This document shows, piece by piece, positions 10,943 to 21,609 of a stretch of DNA of 64,000 bases (position 1 is the stretch's first letter; every line of letters starts with the position of its first letter). Source of the stretch: Coniferiporia sulphurascens (taxonomy: Eukaryota; Basidiomycota; Agaricomycetes; Hymenochaetales; Hymenochaetaceae); the NCBI GenBank assembly GCA_002794785.1, contig NBBA01000002.1:1302001-1366000 (forward strand), read 5' to 3'. The position numbers and the translations under genes are program-made. The notes beneath the pieces were generated by a model. The model worked only from the letters and a program-made list of their open reading frames with translations. It did no database searches and was not told the origin of the DNA.

Positions 10943-11500
10943 TGTTACAATTTTCCTTTACTTTCCCCTATGCACTGACTCACTTCATCTTCATCATCAT
11001 CAGTCAGCGCAACTCCCCCATTTCTCTACCTTACTCATCTTTACTTCGCCTTGTGCCATAAGACGCCATGATGATGCCTTATTGCACCATCATGATGTGC
11101 TTTGCTTACTGATACCTTCAATTGTATTACCAAGACATTCCTTGGGTTTCCATGACCTTCCATAGCCATGCAAACATACTAATACACGACCCTACAGTAG
11201 CAAATACATAGAGTAGCATATAAGCATGTAACTTCAGTAGCACAAGCCCTAAGCTTGTGCTCTTTGTTCATACAAGCCCATTATCTGCTACCACCAGTCT
11301 ACTGTGTGCCACTTGGCCATTAGTCGCTTCGTCGTAACCCGACTCGCTATAGAAGCCTACCACGTCCACATCGCCGATCAGGAAGCCCCATCGACGATCA
11401 CCCTCAACTTACGACATCTAGGAAGCCCCGTTGCCGTACCATCAGTTCCGACGATCAGGAAGCCCCGACGTCGATCACCACGTAACCGTTGAGCTTAACA
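10943..11500 (+). repeat. solo LTR, family 2 (inside Copia pol)
   Basis: 558 bp from TGTTACAATTTTCC to GAGCTTAACA, with 5-bp duplication TATAT on both sides (10938-10942, 11501-11505). Related copies lie at 39469-40027 and 41378-41934. The internal region has been lost by LTR-LTR recombination. No full-length element of this family is in the window, so its superfamily is unknown. Confidence 0.93.
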
Positions 11501-14398
11501 TATATCAGGTCTCGTGCAATCTGCTGCATATCATAATGCTCCAACCATGTTCATATATGGTATTTGATTTATGAAGTTTAATTCTTCATTAGTTGGATTT
11601 TCGAGTGATTTTAACACTTGACCAGGTGTCATTGGTGTTCGTACCGTTGCAGCGTCTTTTAATTTATATTTTTCTATTATATTATCAATATAATATTTTT
11701 GTCTTAATTTTATAATTCTTTCATCTCGGTTTCTTTCGATTTCAATGCTGAGTAACCAATGTATATCGTTTCCGTCAGTAAATTTTACATGTTTTCCTAT
11801 TTCATCTTTAAAGGCTTTTATTATTAATAGATTTAAGCCACATATCGTTATGTCATCAACATGTATGAAAAGTATTAGAATTGTTTTTCCTTTTTCTTTT
11901 CTTAGGAATACTGCGTTGTCTTGGACTGCTCTTGTTAGTCCTATTCCGATTAATATTTCAGATAATTTTTTATACCATCGTCTGCCTGCTTGTTTTAATC
12001 CGTATAAGGCTTTATTTAATTTTAAAACTTGTCCAGGTTTTATTTCGATTAGATTTCCTGGTGGTGGTTTTATGTATATGTTTTCGTCTTTTTCTAATTC
12101 ACCATATAGGTAAGCTGATTTTATATCGATTTGGTGAATTTCGTAATTGTTTGTTGCACTCCAACTTAATATAGTTCTTACTGTAGCTAATCGTGCTACT
12201 GGAGCGAATGTGTCATTTGAGTAGTAGTCTATGCCTTCTTTCTGAGCAAATCCTTGAACTACTAATCTTGCTTTGTAATGTTCGATTTCTCCATTTGCTA
12301 ATCTTTTTGTTTTGTAAACAAATCTTGTTCCAATTATGTTTGCTTCTTTTGGTGGATCAATGATTTTCCATGTAGATCTTTCGATTAACATTTTTATTTC
12401 TTCTTTCATTGCCGTGATCCACTGATTTGCGTCGATTCTATTGATCGCTTGTTGATATGAATTAGGATCGCCTATTAATTCTGTATTGAATTGATTGAAT
12501 TCCGTAAGATAAGCAACTGTATTTTGTTTGTCAAAGTTTAGACCTAATGATCGTTTCGTTGGTTTAATATTTCTTATTGGTCTTTCATTTGTTAATTCTT
12601 TTATTTGCTTGTTTTGTTTTTCTGTTATATTCTCCCCTTCAATTTTAGATGGAGGAGAATCTAAAAATTGTAAGTTTCGTTCGACTGTAATTTTTCTATT
12701 GTGATAGGTTCTATGACCTTTACTTTCTTCATCAAATCCTAACCATTGTGCATATATTCCTTTTGGTTGTAATTTATTTATGTCTTCTTGTTTTAATATG
12801 CAATATTGGCCGAATTCTTTTAAATCGTCTATGTTGTAATTTTCGTTATATCGTTTAAAATATGGTGTTTTAAAGTCAATAGTGCTCTTTGGTGTTCTAT
12901 TGTAAACGTAAGTACTGTATTTTACAGCTTCTCCCCATAGACTGGGTGGTAATTTTGCTTGTAGCAGATTTACTTGTGTATTATTTAAAATCGTTTGATG
13001 TGATCGTTCTGCTACTCCGTTTTGTTGTGGTGTATCATGAACAGTCAGCTTTCGTATTGTTCCATGTTTTTCTAAATATTCAGTGAATTGTTTGCTTAAA
13101 AACACTGTGTCGTTATCGCTTTGTAATATTTTTATTTTTATATTAAATTGTGTATTGAGCATAGTAGCCCAAGTCGTATAAGCATTTAAGCCCTCATCTT
13201 TTGTTTTTAATAAAATCATTTTTATCCATCTTGTAGCGTCATCTACAAGTGTTAGAAGATATTTATACCCTCCAATAGCATGTGTGGATGCTGGACCCCA
13301 TATGTCCATATGTATATGATCGCCAAATTTTTCGGCTAACTTTGAAATACGTAATTTTGGGATTTGCATTCTTTTTATATTTGCATCAAGACAAATTGTG
13401 CATTGAGTTTCGTCGTAGTTTGAAATTTTGTTATTTGTAATTTGATCTTCTTTTAGTAATCGTTTTATGTAAGCATAACTTATATGCCCGAGTTTTTTGT
13501 GTAGTTCAAATAATGTTACATTTTTTGTAGCCGCTTGTACATCATTGTTAAATATACTATACAATCCATTTTTATTTATGATTTTTCCACATAAAGATCC
13601 ATTAGGATACTTTATTGTACATTCGTTTTCTTTATAAATAAATTTGTAGCCATCTTGACATAGAAGTCCTTGAGAGACTAATGTCATATTCATTTTAGGA
13701 TTGTAGTATACGTTTGATAATATTATGACACTTACCGAGTGTCCATTGGGGATGTAAAGCTTAAGATCCCCTACTATGTTTGCCATAAATGTTGTTTTAT
13801 TTGCAGCTGTTATTGTAATTGCATCGGTTTTGTATGTATTTCGTAATCGATTTAGATATGGTGTTAGATGTATTGTTGCACCAGTATCAATTATATCCAT
13901 TGAGGAATAAATATTATTAGCAAATTTTTCTGTTATTATAGCGTTAATGCTTATGTCTAGATTGTTGTCATCCACGTCTTCCATGGCGCTATCGTAGTTT
14001 CCTATTTTGTCAAGGAAATCGTTATAGGAGTATATTGGGAATTCTCCCATGTCGAAATTGTTATTGTCGACTTCGGTTATGAAGGCGCCAATTTCGCCTT
14101 GGCCTATTACGGTGCTTAGTTCGATTCGAGAGCTCGATGCGACGTTTGTTGCTGCTGCTGCTGCGGTATGTTTAGCCTGGGCCGCACTTGCCCCAGTCGA
14201 TGTCGGTGCCGCTGACACACCCGTTTCCTTCCCTTTTCCTTTGTCGTCATTCGCGTCCTCTTTTTTCTTCTGAGCTGCCTTCGTCCATTCTGTTTTAGGC
14301 GCCCAGCAGTCTCAACTAAAATGCCCTAACTTATTACAGTTGAAGCATTTGATAACTTGTGATTGTTGGTTAGGGGAATATCCCCCTCGTCCTCGTCC
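11501..14398 (-). pseudogene. Copia pol: protease, integrase, reverse transcriptase
   Basis: An open stretch of 895 codons runs from 14218 down to 11531. In order it shows the protease DTGA motif, the integrase zinc domain (H-x3-H ... C-x2-C), the integrase core with DIWGP, SDND and the QNGVAERSHQ Glu, and RT motifs (KARLVVQGF, QIDIKSAYLYG, ALYGLKQAGR, FIHVDD). Upstream, at 14300-14400, a zinc knuckle CFNC..LGH...DC is interrupted by TGA at 14312-14314. The frame also ends at a TGA at 11531-11533 just before TRPDI. All the stops fall where the family has Arg. Confidence 0.92.
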
Positions 14399-15754
14399 TC
14401 ACATGTATCCTCCACGGCCCCTATAGCCGCGACCTTGTGGCTGTACTCCGTGGCTGTTACCGCGTCTGCGGCCCCTAAAATAGGGGTGGTTCCGCTCGTC
14501 CTTGGGCAGGTGATTAGCCGCCGCTCCTGTCCTCTGATGATTTTTATGCCACCCCTCGAAGGCGTTTCTCAGTGCCGTTAATAAAAATTGAGGGGTTAGT
14601 TCAATTTCATCTTTGTCTGGATTTGTTTCGTTAATTGTTTTAATATATAACTCACTCTGCATGAGTACGTATTGATATTGTTCGGGCGTTGCCTGCGTAA
14701 TAGCCGATATATATGTCAACTCTGAAACTTTTACCCCTTGGGCTATGAGTTCCTCGTATTTATTGCTGAGGTTATCGAGCGTTCCATCGAAATGGCTGAC
14801 ATGACCTCTGATATCAAAAAGGGCAGCCTCGTTAAAGCCCTTTGTAATTGTTGTCTGGACGTTATATCGTCCATCAAGTGCTTTGAGTAGTGCTGGAATA
14901 TCTTTGTTAAAATTAAGATAATAAGCCAATATTTTGTCAGGCATAGTGTGCATAATGCCGTTATATAGAGTGCTTGATATACCAGCCTCTCCAGTTCCTG
15001 GGGAGTTAGTGAGCAGGTTACCGTAACCTGCACTTTCGATGGCGCTGCGGACTCTGTAATTCCAGAGTTTGTAGTTTCGGTGCCCGTCGAGTTTCTCGAT
15101 TCCGTCGAAGAATTTCTGGAGTTCCACGAGTTTAGTTGCCATACTCGGTTCATCTTCCTCAGTATCGTTAGTGTCTGAATCGTCAGGATCAGATGGTTCT
15201 GATGGCTCATGTGATGGGTTATTTTTGGATTCTTCGGAGTTTTCTTCTTCGTTATCTTCTTTTTTATCGTTGTCTTCTTTCTTATTGTTTTCTTCTTCTG
15301 GCTTAATATAAGGGTTATCAATTTTAAATTGTGCTTTTTCATTTGGATCTGATATACCCAAATACGTACTTATTCGGTATCTGATTTCAGATGATTTTCC
15401 TTGATCTGATATTCCTAAATCTTTAGCATGATTCGTTAGTTCCAATTTATAATCAGTTCTTATTTTTAATTTTTCGTCTTTGGTAGAGTTATCATACCTG
15501 TTTATTCGATCTTGTATTTGTTGTTCCGTTCCGTTAATAGGTATTTGTCTTAGGTTACATTGAAGTATTAGGTCGACTAACCTTTTGCTATCTTTAGCTT
15601 TTTGAATTTTTTCTTCGAGTTCTTCAATGGTAGATGACTGTGTATACGTTATTTTTAGTTCGTTAGCTATTATTTGTAATTCTGATAATTTTTGCAAATG
15701 TGTTTGCTCACGAGTGTTTGGTTTCTGTCTGTCAGACATGATTTCATTATTCAA
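14399..15754 (-). pseudogene. Copia Gag
   Basis: 451 codons. The N-terminal half is rich in Glu, Lys and Asn, with an acidic repeat region. The C-terminal half resembles the Copia/UBN2 Gag domain (KLDGHRNYKLWNYRVRSAIE). The frame ends at a TGA (14399-14401) inside an RG-rich tract (RGRGGYM-stop-GRGRGG). It then continues open into the zinc knuckle, so Gag and Pol were probably one frame before the stop arose. Confidence 0.88.
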
Positions 15755-15792
15755 GGATGTATATGTTCGTTAATCGTTTCGTTAGTTGTAGA

Positions 15793-15808
15793 GTCAAGGC
15801 TCATAACC
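15793..15808 (-). promoter_or_regulatory. Copia primer-binding site (half-tRNA type)
   Basis: Immediately inside the 5' LTR the minus strand reads GGTTATGAGCCTTGAC. This is complementary to an initiator-tRNA anticodon region (CTCATAACC, containing the CAU anticodon), not to a tRNA 3' end. Drosophila copia is known to use such a tRNA-iMet 5'-half primer. Confidence 0.75.
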
Positions 15809-16065
15809 TCTTAAAATCTACGCATGTTATGGTAGATGATGAGGTGCAGTGGTGAAGTTCAGGCAAGGTGGGTTATCAGCGTAAACTGATGTATTTCTAG
15901 GGCGAGACCAGCTCCCCTTATATACACATTCCATGGGCTAGTACTACTATAACTATCTAGCTCCTATATCGTATGGCGTTATCGTTGCGTTATCATTCAC
16001 TTAGTAAGGTGGTTGTTCATATGACCACATACTATTTTTATATTGTTCGTTATATTTATTTAATA
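15809..16065 (-). repeat. Copia 5' LTR
   Basis: 257 bp with a TATA-like element (GTATATAAGGGG on the minus strand). It is about 95 percent identical to the left LTR, with only transition differences. Confidence 0.92.
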
Positions 16066-16827
16066 ATACCTCTCTACATACCTGGGCTCACTGAGGCCCC
16101 ACTCATCCTTCCCCTGCCCACTGCAATAACCAACATCATCTTTTGCCACCATGAAACTGGCTGCATTGCCCACCACTACTCTCATACCCTTCCTACTTGG
16201 CCAAATCCCCTCCACCACCCCAACTGCAACCCCCCCCTGCCTCCTGGCCTCTTTGCCAACCCTCAGCCCACACTGCCACCTCATGCCTATGTCACGTCAC
16301 ATGTAACACCACATGCCAGCCTCCCCCACCCTCAACCCACACTGCCGCCTCAAGGCTTGGTCACGTCACATGTCACGTCACCCATCCCCACTCCCACAGC
16401 CACTGGCCCCCTACCAAAACACCCCCTCCACACATGGGAGCCCCTTCCTAGGACCAACCTCCCCACTGCCACTTCCCGAGAACCTCCCTTGCCCAGGGAC
16501 CAGTTGTCGGCCCGCCCTACTGCCCTAAGTAGCAGCCTGGGAGCAGCATTATTGCTTGCTTGCCAGTGCACTATTTCTTTGCAGCTGCCCTACTACCAGC
16601 CCCCTCCACCAGCACTCTTCTCGCTCCCTGTCCTCATTCCGCCTGATAAATAGACAATAGCCACCCATCTCGGTAGCCGCCCTCCCGCAATTCAACAACA
16701 GAACCATCTTTACCATGCCAGATCCCCTTCTATCCCACTCCACCTGCCATCATAAATGCCCTAGATACATCGATCAGGCGACTGCGTCTTGTAATTAATT
16801 TGCTGTAGTGGAATACAAATTGAGAAT

Positions 16828-16859
<32 letters not shown>

Positions 16860-16861
<2 letters not shown>

Positions 16862-16872
16862 CGTTCGCACGT
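16860..16872. repeat. target-site duplication, right copy
   Basis: GACGTTCGCACGT, identical to 9724-9736, placed directly after the poly(A) tail. Confidence 0.93.
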
Positions 16873-17302
16873 GTCTTGTATTCCATCTCGGTCGGGTTCT
16901 GGGTCCCCGGTGGCCCTTCGATACCTGATGACGAAGTTTTCTAGTTTGCGTCTTTCATCTGAGGCTGGTTCTTTCGGTTCCCCGGGTTGGTTCTCTGATG
17001 TTGAGTTGCTGCTCGGATCTCAGGTGGTCCCACTCCGACTCCTTGTCCCCATTTCTGCCCTAGCCTCTTAGTTAGCGCATCAGACGGACTAACTGTTGTT
17101 GTAACCACACAAGGATAGTCAACATACCATCAATCCATGGCTGGCACCGTGCGTAGAGAAGCATGTTTGAAGACGCTACCACGATATAAGTACGACGGCT
17201 TGCGTCGGAGAAGATTACTCCCGGAAGTCAACCCCTCCTTCCTCGAGTCCGCCCCTCTGCTCGCTCGTGTTGCGGTAGCTCATCCAACGGTCTACGATAG
17301 CC

Positions 17303-18550
17303 ATGGCCCGGTTGTCCTCTCTCGTTCTTGCGCTCTCCTCCGCAACCTTGCTCCTCGCGTCCCCCCTAATATCAAAGCGGCAGTCCATAACGACTCTCAG
17401 TTCGTCGCAAATATCCGCGTTCACCCCCTATGCGTTCTTCGCGAGTACTGCTTATTGCTCTCCGAGCACGACGATCAACTGGAGCTGCGGAGGTAAGGCG
17501 GGGTTCACTCAAGCTTCGTTCCGTCGTGTTTACGTTATTCGGAACCGTCTTACAAAGCCAACTGTAATTCGAATGCGGGATTTTTGCCTACCGCGTCTGG
17601 AGGGGACGGTACCGATGTGCAATTCTGCAAGTATACTTACGCCTTGGGCTTTATACGTCACTTACAAGTCTGGGATGTCCTGACAGGGTATGTCGGCTTC
17701 GACCCGGCACTGAACACCGTCGTTGTGGCGCATCAAGGAACCGATCCGTCTTCTTTGTGAGTTTGCTTGGAATCCCTGGTTTGGTCAGAGTGCATGTACT
17801 GGCCTAGACTGACCGTATCTCATTAGCGAATCAGATCTGATCGATGCGGATTTCTTCCTAACAAACTTAGATTCGTCGCTGTTCCCTGGTCTTAGCTCGT
17901 CGATCGAGGTACACGATGGATTTGCCGGCTCCCAGGCTAAGTAAGCATTGGCTAGCCCCGATTGCGGAAGGAGAGAAGTGGCTAATGATTTCACGTGGTC
18001 GATACTCAGCACGGCTACGACCATCCTTGCCGCTGTCGAAAAGACGCTCTCAGCGCACCCTGGCGCCTCCGTGACGACGACCGGCCACTCGCTCGGGGCC
18101 GCACTCGCACTACTCGACGCTGTTTACCTACCACTCCATCTCCCTGCAGGTACCTCCTTCAAAACCGTTGTGTTCGGCCTGCCGCGTGTTGGAAACCAGG
18201 CATTTGCGAATTATGTGGACGCACAAATCACGAGTCTCGCAGGGGGCACTGGTCTGACACATATCAACAACAAAGAAGACCCCGTTCCGATCCTGCCGGG
18301 CATGTTTCTGGGCTTCGTTCACCCGAGTGGTGAGGTGCACATCCAGGATTCGGGTGCTTGGGACGCATGTCCTGGTGCGTGCCACCATATGCGCCACTTT
18401 TTTATACATTGGGATCGCTAATGCACTAATGTCGCCTTAGGTCAAGATAACGGATCTGATTTGTGCATCGTCGGCGATGTTCCAAACATTTTCGAATCCG
18501 ATCTATCAGACCACGACGGACCGTATAACGGCGTTGAGATGGGATGCTGA
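17303..18550 (+). CDS. secreted class-3 lipase, copy 3
   Basis: Same family as copies 1 and 2 but more diverged. Six exons: 17303-17492, 17558-17626, 17687-17756, 17827-17940, 18010-18374, 18441-18550 (305 aa). It has a signal peptide (MARLSSLVLALSSATLLLAS), a KR site, GHSLG, Asp in NKEDPVPILPG and His in LSDHDGPYNG. Intron 2 again has the GC donor (T|GCAAGT). The C-terminus is one residue shorter than in copy 2 (VEMGC). Upstream DNA is shared with the other units but is split by the transposon nest. Confidence 0.9.
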
Positions 18551-19060
18551 TGCAAAGTAGCTTTTCAAATTCTCCGAACCCGGCCCTTCTATTCTGATTT
18601 AAGGTTTATTCTGGGCTTTGACATTTACTTTGGGGTATCGGTTGGATCTAGTTGACAAGAGATACGAGCACAGATTTATCACTCCGTTGTACTAGTTATG
18701 ACGACCGATGTGTACTGTCAGTTCATTCAACTCGAAACTACAGAGCCAGTTATGTCGGAACCGCGATGAGACGCCGTAATGCATACGGTATTGACATGTT
18801 TACCGGGAAGCTCAGTTACGTCTTAAGAAATTATGTGAGTAAGGGTACGTATGTAAACGTACCGCAAACAGCAATGAAGAGAAAAGATGTGGAGATAAGG
18901 GACATGGGACATGGGAAAGGCTGCGAAGACGAGGTCAAGGGTGTGCTCTGAGTCAAAGTGTTTATTAGAGGACATCAGCGAAGCTCGAGTGCTCCTGAGT
19001 CTAACACTAGTCCTCCCTTCCCTAGAGCACTGCGAGTTTTCTGCTCGTTGCCTCATCGTT

Positions 19061-20447
19061 ATGCCCAAAAGAAGCAAGGAGACTCGGAGGAGCGGTATCA
19101 TCAGGGTATGCGATTATAAACTGAAGAGAGTGTGAGTAATTATCGATATCAAGACAACGCTGTTAATCGCTCCTTCGTTCGTTTGTCAGGCAATTCTTTC
19201 TCAAAAACAGAGTAATAAAAGTCGCTTGTGATCCATCGGAAGGAGCCCCAGGCGGTCGGAGGAGATTTGCGAACACGGGTGACATCGTGTTTCCTAAGCT
19301 AACGACGCCGAAGCAACACATGCAATTCTTGCGCCGCGACCCAGACGCACTCGCCATTGATTTTGAGCACCATCGAATCAAATGCACGGCGTGCAAGGCT
19401 TTCGTTCCGTTCGCATTACGAGCTTCGTGCCCAGTGCTTGGTTCGTGGTTCAGCCACAAACTGACCTGTGGTGCGCTTCAGTAAGCCGTTCCGTATCCAT
19501 GTGATCGTGCAGTTCATTAGCGTTCCTGATAAACATCTACAGAGATATTTACGAAAAAGAGCTGATCCTGCAAAATAGGATAAGACGCGATCCCGCGCCT
19601 GAGTTGCGCACTTCGACTGACGATCGTCGGGGCCCTGATAAAATAAAGACAGCATTGTTGAGACTAGGGAACAAGGGACTCCGGGAAATGTTTGTTTTGC
19701 ATTGTCCTTTATTTCGGGCGTCTATTGACGATAACACTAGTCGCTATATCAACGTACCCAGTAATAGGCATGTCGCTGTCATTGCTGCATCCTGTGACGG
19801 TTCCCGGGAAGATAGCTTGCAGACTCCTTATATGTTTGCTATCGGTGGAAAGAACACGAAAGCAGAAAGAATCAGGATGATCAAGGATGATCCAGACGTC
19901 CGCGAGGTTTACTGGGGGAGGAACAAACTGTGCTGTGATGCATGTGGGAAAACAATATCCTTTAGACGAGCAATTTCTCTCGATACGTGGGGAGAGCACA
20001 AAGTGCGGTGTGAAAGCCTTCAGTGAGTACCTTATTAGCAGACAGACTATCAGATAATAGTGAAATTAATGACCCCACGTTTGAATACACAGAAAGAGAC
20101 TCGCTGAGGAACTGAAGCTCTTCGAAAGCGAGCGAAGAGGCCTTCGGGAAGCTGCTAATAACGGTGCTGCACCGGGTAGACGTTCGAGGGTGATCGTGCT
20201 ATTGGCACCGCTGTCGCAGGAGGTTAAGACCCTCAAGTCGGAGCCCGCAGGTCCCCAGACTGCAAAAAGGAAACGAACCGAAAGTTTGGAGGATGTAGTC
20301 GACTCAGACGCGCCTCAAGTCAAGCGACGTAGGAACGTTGATGAGCCATGTTCGAGCCCGAGGGTAAGAACGAGGGCGGCGGGACTGTATGACTCAGCAG
20401 TCTCTGTTTTATCTACAGCTGGGGACATCCTGAGCTTGATTTTTTAA
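19061..20447 (+). CDS. two-finger C2HC protein of unknown function, copy 2
   Basis: Paralogue of the gene at 3646. Five exons: 19061-19131, 19190-19480, 19543-19689, 19741-20022, 20093-20447 (381 aa). Finger modules: KCTAC ... WFSHKLTC and CCDAC ... WGEHKVRC. Both are followed by LQ with an intron in the Gln codon. The N-terminus (MPKRSKETRRSG) and C-terminus (AKRKRTE, VKRRRN) are basic, which fits a nuclear protein. Both paralogues end in a conserved hydrophobic tail (GD(V/I)LSL). Intron 3 (51 nt) is divisible by three and could be retained without a frame change. It lies 510 bp downstream of lipase 3. Confidence 0.72.
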
Positions 20448-21609
20448 TTGCCATTTGTAGTGTCAGAGAAATTCGCACAGGTGAAAGGAACAAAATAAAT
20501 TGTACTACCATCTTAAATAAACACATTTACAAGTTGGCTTACTAGAGTTTGGCTGCAACAACGGTGATATGCCAGCGCTCGTGTACCTCTTTTAATTGCG
20601 CATTGCTCCTTCCCAGAGCTTTCTAAGGGTGCAAGAGGGACACCGTCACCGCGGCGGCCTTTTTCCAGAGAACCACCGTGAGGTAGAAACGTCTGAGCGA
20701 TTGATAGGACCAGACTGCAGTTCTTCAAGTTATGTCGAGACGTCGGAATGAGGTTTAGTCCGGAAATGACGAATTAAACACGTGTACTAAAAAGGAAATC
20801 TCCCGTTATGGGAATTAGCTACAAGGAGTAAGAAGATCGCCGGGGTAACTGTGAATCCTGTCCTAGACTCTTGAGCCTCCTCGCTTAATAATCTTATGAC
20901 CCCACACAGATTAAATAAGACAAAACAAGCCAATTATAATTGTGCAAGCAATTCCACATCCCCATTTGTCCGCCAGTGCCGTGGACGACGAAGTAATTCT
21001 AACCGGAAAAAAAGGTTTCATGATGATCAGATTTCACAAAGCGCTGCGATTAAAGGAGTACGTTAAATCCCGTAAGAGCGGCCGCTTAGCGACGGGGGAA
21101 AAAGATCGCGGGAGGGGGAACCTCAATGCAGGAGCATCTAAACCTAGAAACGCGCATCTTTGGACGCGACAATCACCGCCAAAGGCGCCCGCACTTTCAG
21201 GCGGAGACGCATCTTGCAGTTTGGCATCAACGCGACGCGAAAACGCACACGAGAAACGACGGAGTTATCAAAATCAATAATGCCCTCCCGCTTAAAACGT
21301 ATACGCCAAACCTCCGGTACACAGAACAGAAGGTATACTCAAAACCCAACAAAAGTAATTATAATACTTGCACAGAAACCCAGTGAATCAGATCAGATGG
21401 ATGGCCGGCGGAACAAGCGGAAGAGCTGGCTGGCGTGCGGGCGTGATGGATCATGATGCGGTGTGGATCGTAGATGCGGGATGAGAGAAGACTACGGGTA
21501 AGGTGTAGGGAATAAAACACAAGCGTGATGCGCAAAAGCGGGCTGGCATTGAGGGTGAAAGTAGGATTATAGGGGGAAAAGGCAGGGCCCAGGATAAGTG
21601 CGGGTACTC
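20448..21609. other. intergenic, nothing recognised
   Basis: A-rich and C/G-rich patches, no coding exon or repeat that I can support. Confidence 0.45.

Larger units (their letters stand above)
10065..16065 (-). mobile_element. Copia LTR retrotransposon, full length but decayed
   Basis: The element has 257-bp LTRs (10065-10321 and 15809-16065) and a 5-bp target duplication ATACC (10060-10064, 16066-16070). It reads on the minus strand: right LTR, primer site, Gag, then Pol in the order protease-integrase-RT-RNase H, polypurine tract, left LTR. That domain order defines Copia. The two LTRs differ at 12 positions by my count, all transitions. Gag-Pol has three nonsense codons, and pol is further split by a solo LTR at 10943-11500. 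It sits inside poly(A) retroposon copy A. Confidence 0.95.
9841..16653 (+). pseudogene. proline-rich ORF of the poly(A) retroposon (interrupted)
   Basis: Before the Copia insertion the frame reads IPLPFPPHSCPLLCLLSLPV, matching IPLPLFPIPPCPLLFLHLPV in copy B; both go on to a D-x-L-x-W-A-(L/I) stretch. After the Copia element a frame ends in LPVLIPPDK-stop, and copy B ends in IPIPIPPDKIT-stop. Conservation of both ends suggests the family encoded a protein. Function is unknown. This copy is destroyed by the insertion. Confidence 0.5.
9737..16859 (+). mobile_element. poly(A) retroposon, copy A, split by a Copia element
   Basis: The element is bounded by a 13-bp target duplication and ends in about 30 A residues (near 16830-16859), as in target-primed retrotransposition. 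Without the Copia insertion it is about 1.1 kb (9737-10064 plus 16071-16859). Copy B at 39385-40793 shares the 5' segment (TCT-ACCACCA type), a central pyrimidine-rich reading frame and the 3' segment. No reverse transcriptase is seen, so it looks non-autonomous. Near 16260-16380 it has two copies of a roughly 65-bp repeat containing GTCACGTCACATGT. Confidence 0.8.
9360..20450 (+). repeat. tandem duplication unit 3, interrupted by transposon nest
   Basis: Upstream DNA similar to units 1 and 2 runs from about 9360 (island CGTGAGCCATGTGCAG at 9529) to 9736. It resumes after the transposon nest at 16860 and leads into lipase copy 3 and the second C2HC gene. The join is exact because a 13-bp target duplication brackets the insertion. 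Confidence 0.7.

Noticed and set aside
15973..16653. 226-codon ORF starting inside the Copia 5' LTR
   Set aside because: Its start is in the LTR and it fuses LTR sequence to the retroposon frame by chance; only the part after 16071 belongs to the retroposon ORF.
16830..16859. Poly(A) run as a simple microsatellite
   Set aside because: It lies exactly before a 13-bp repeat of the sequence at 9724-9736, so it is the tail of an inserted retroposon.
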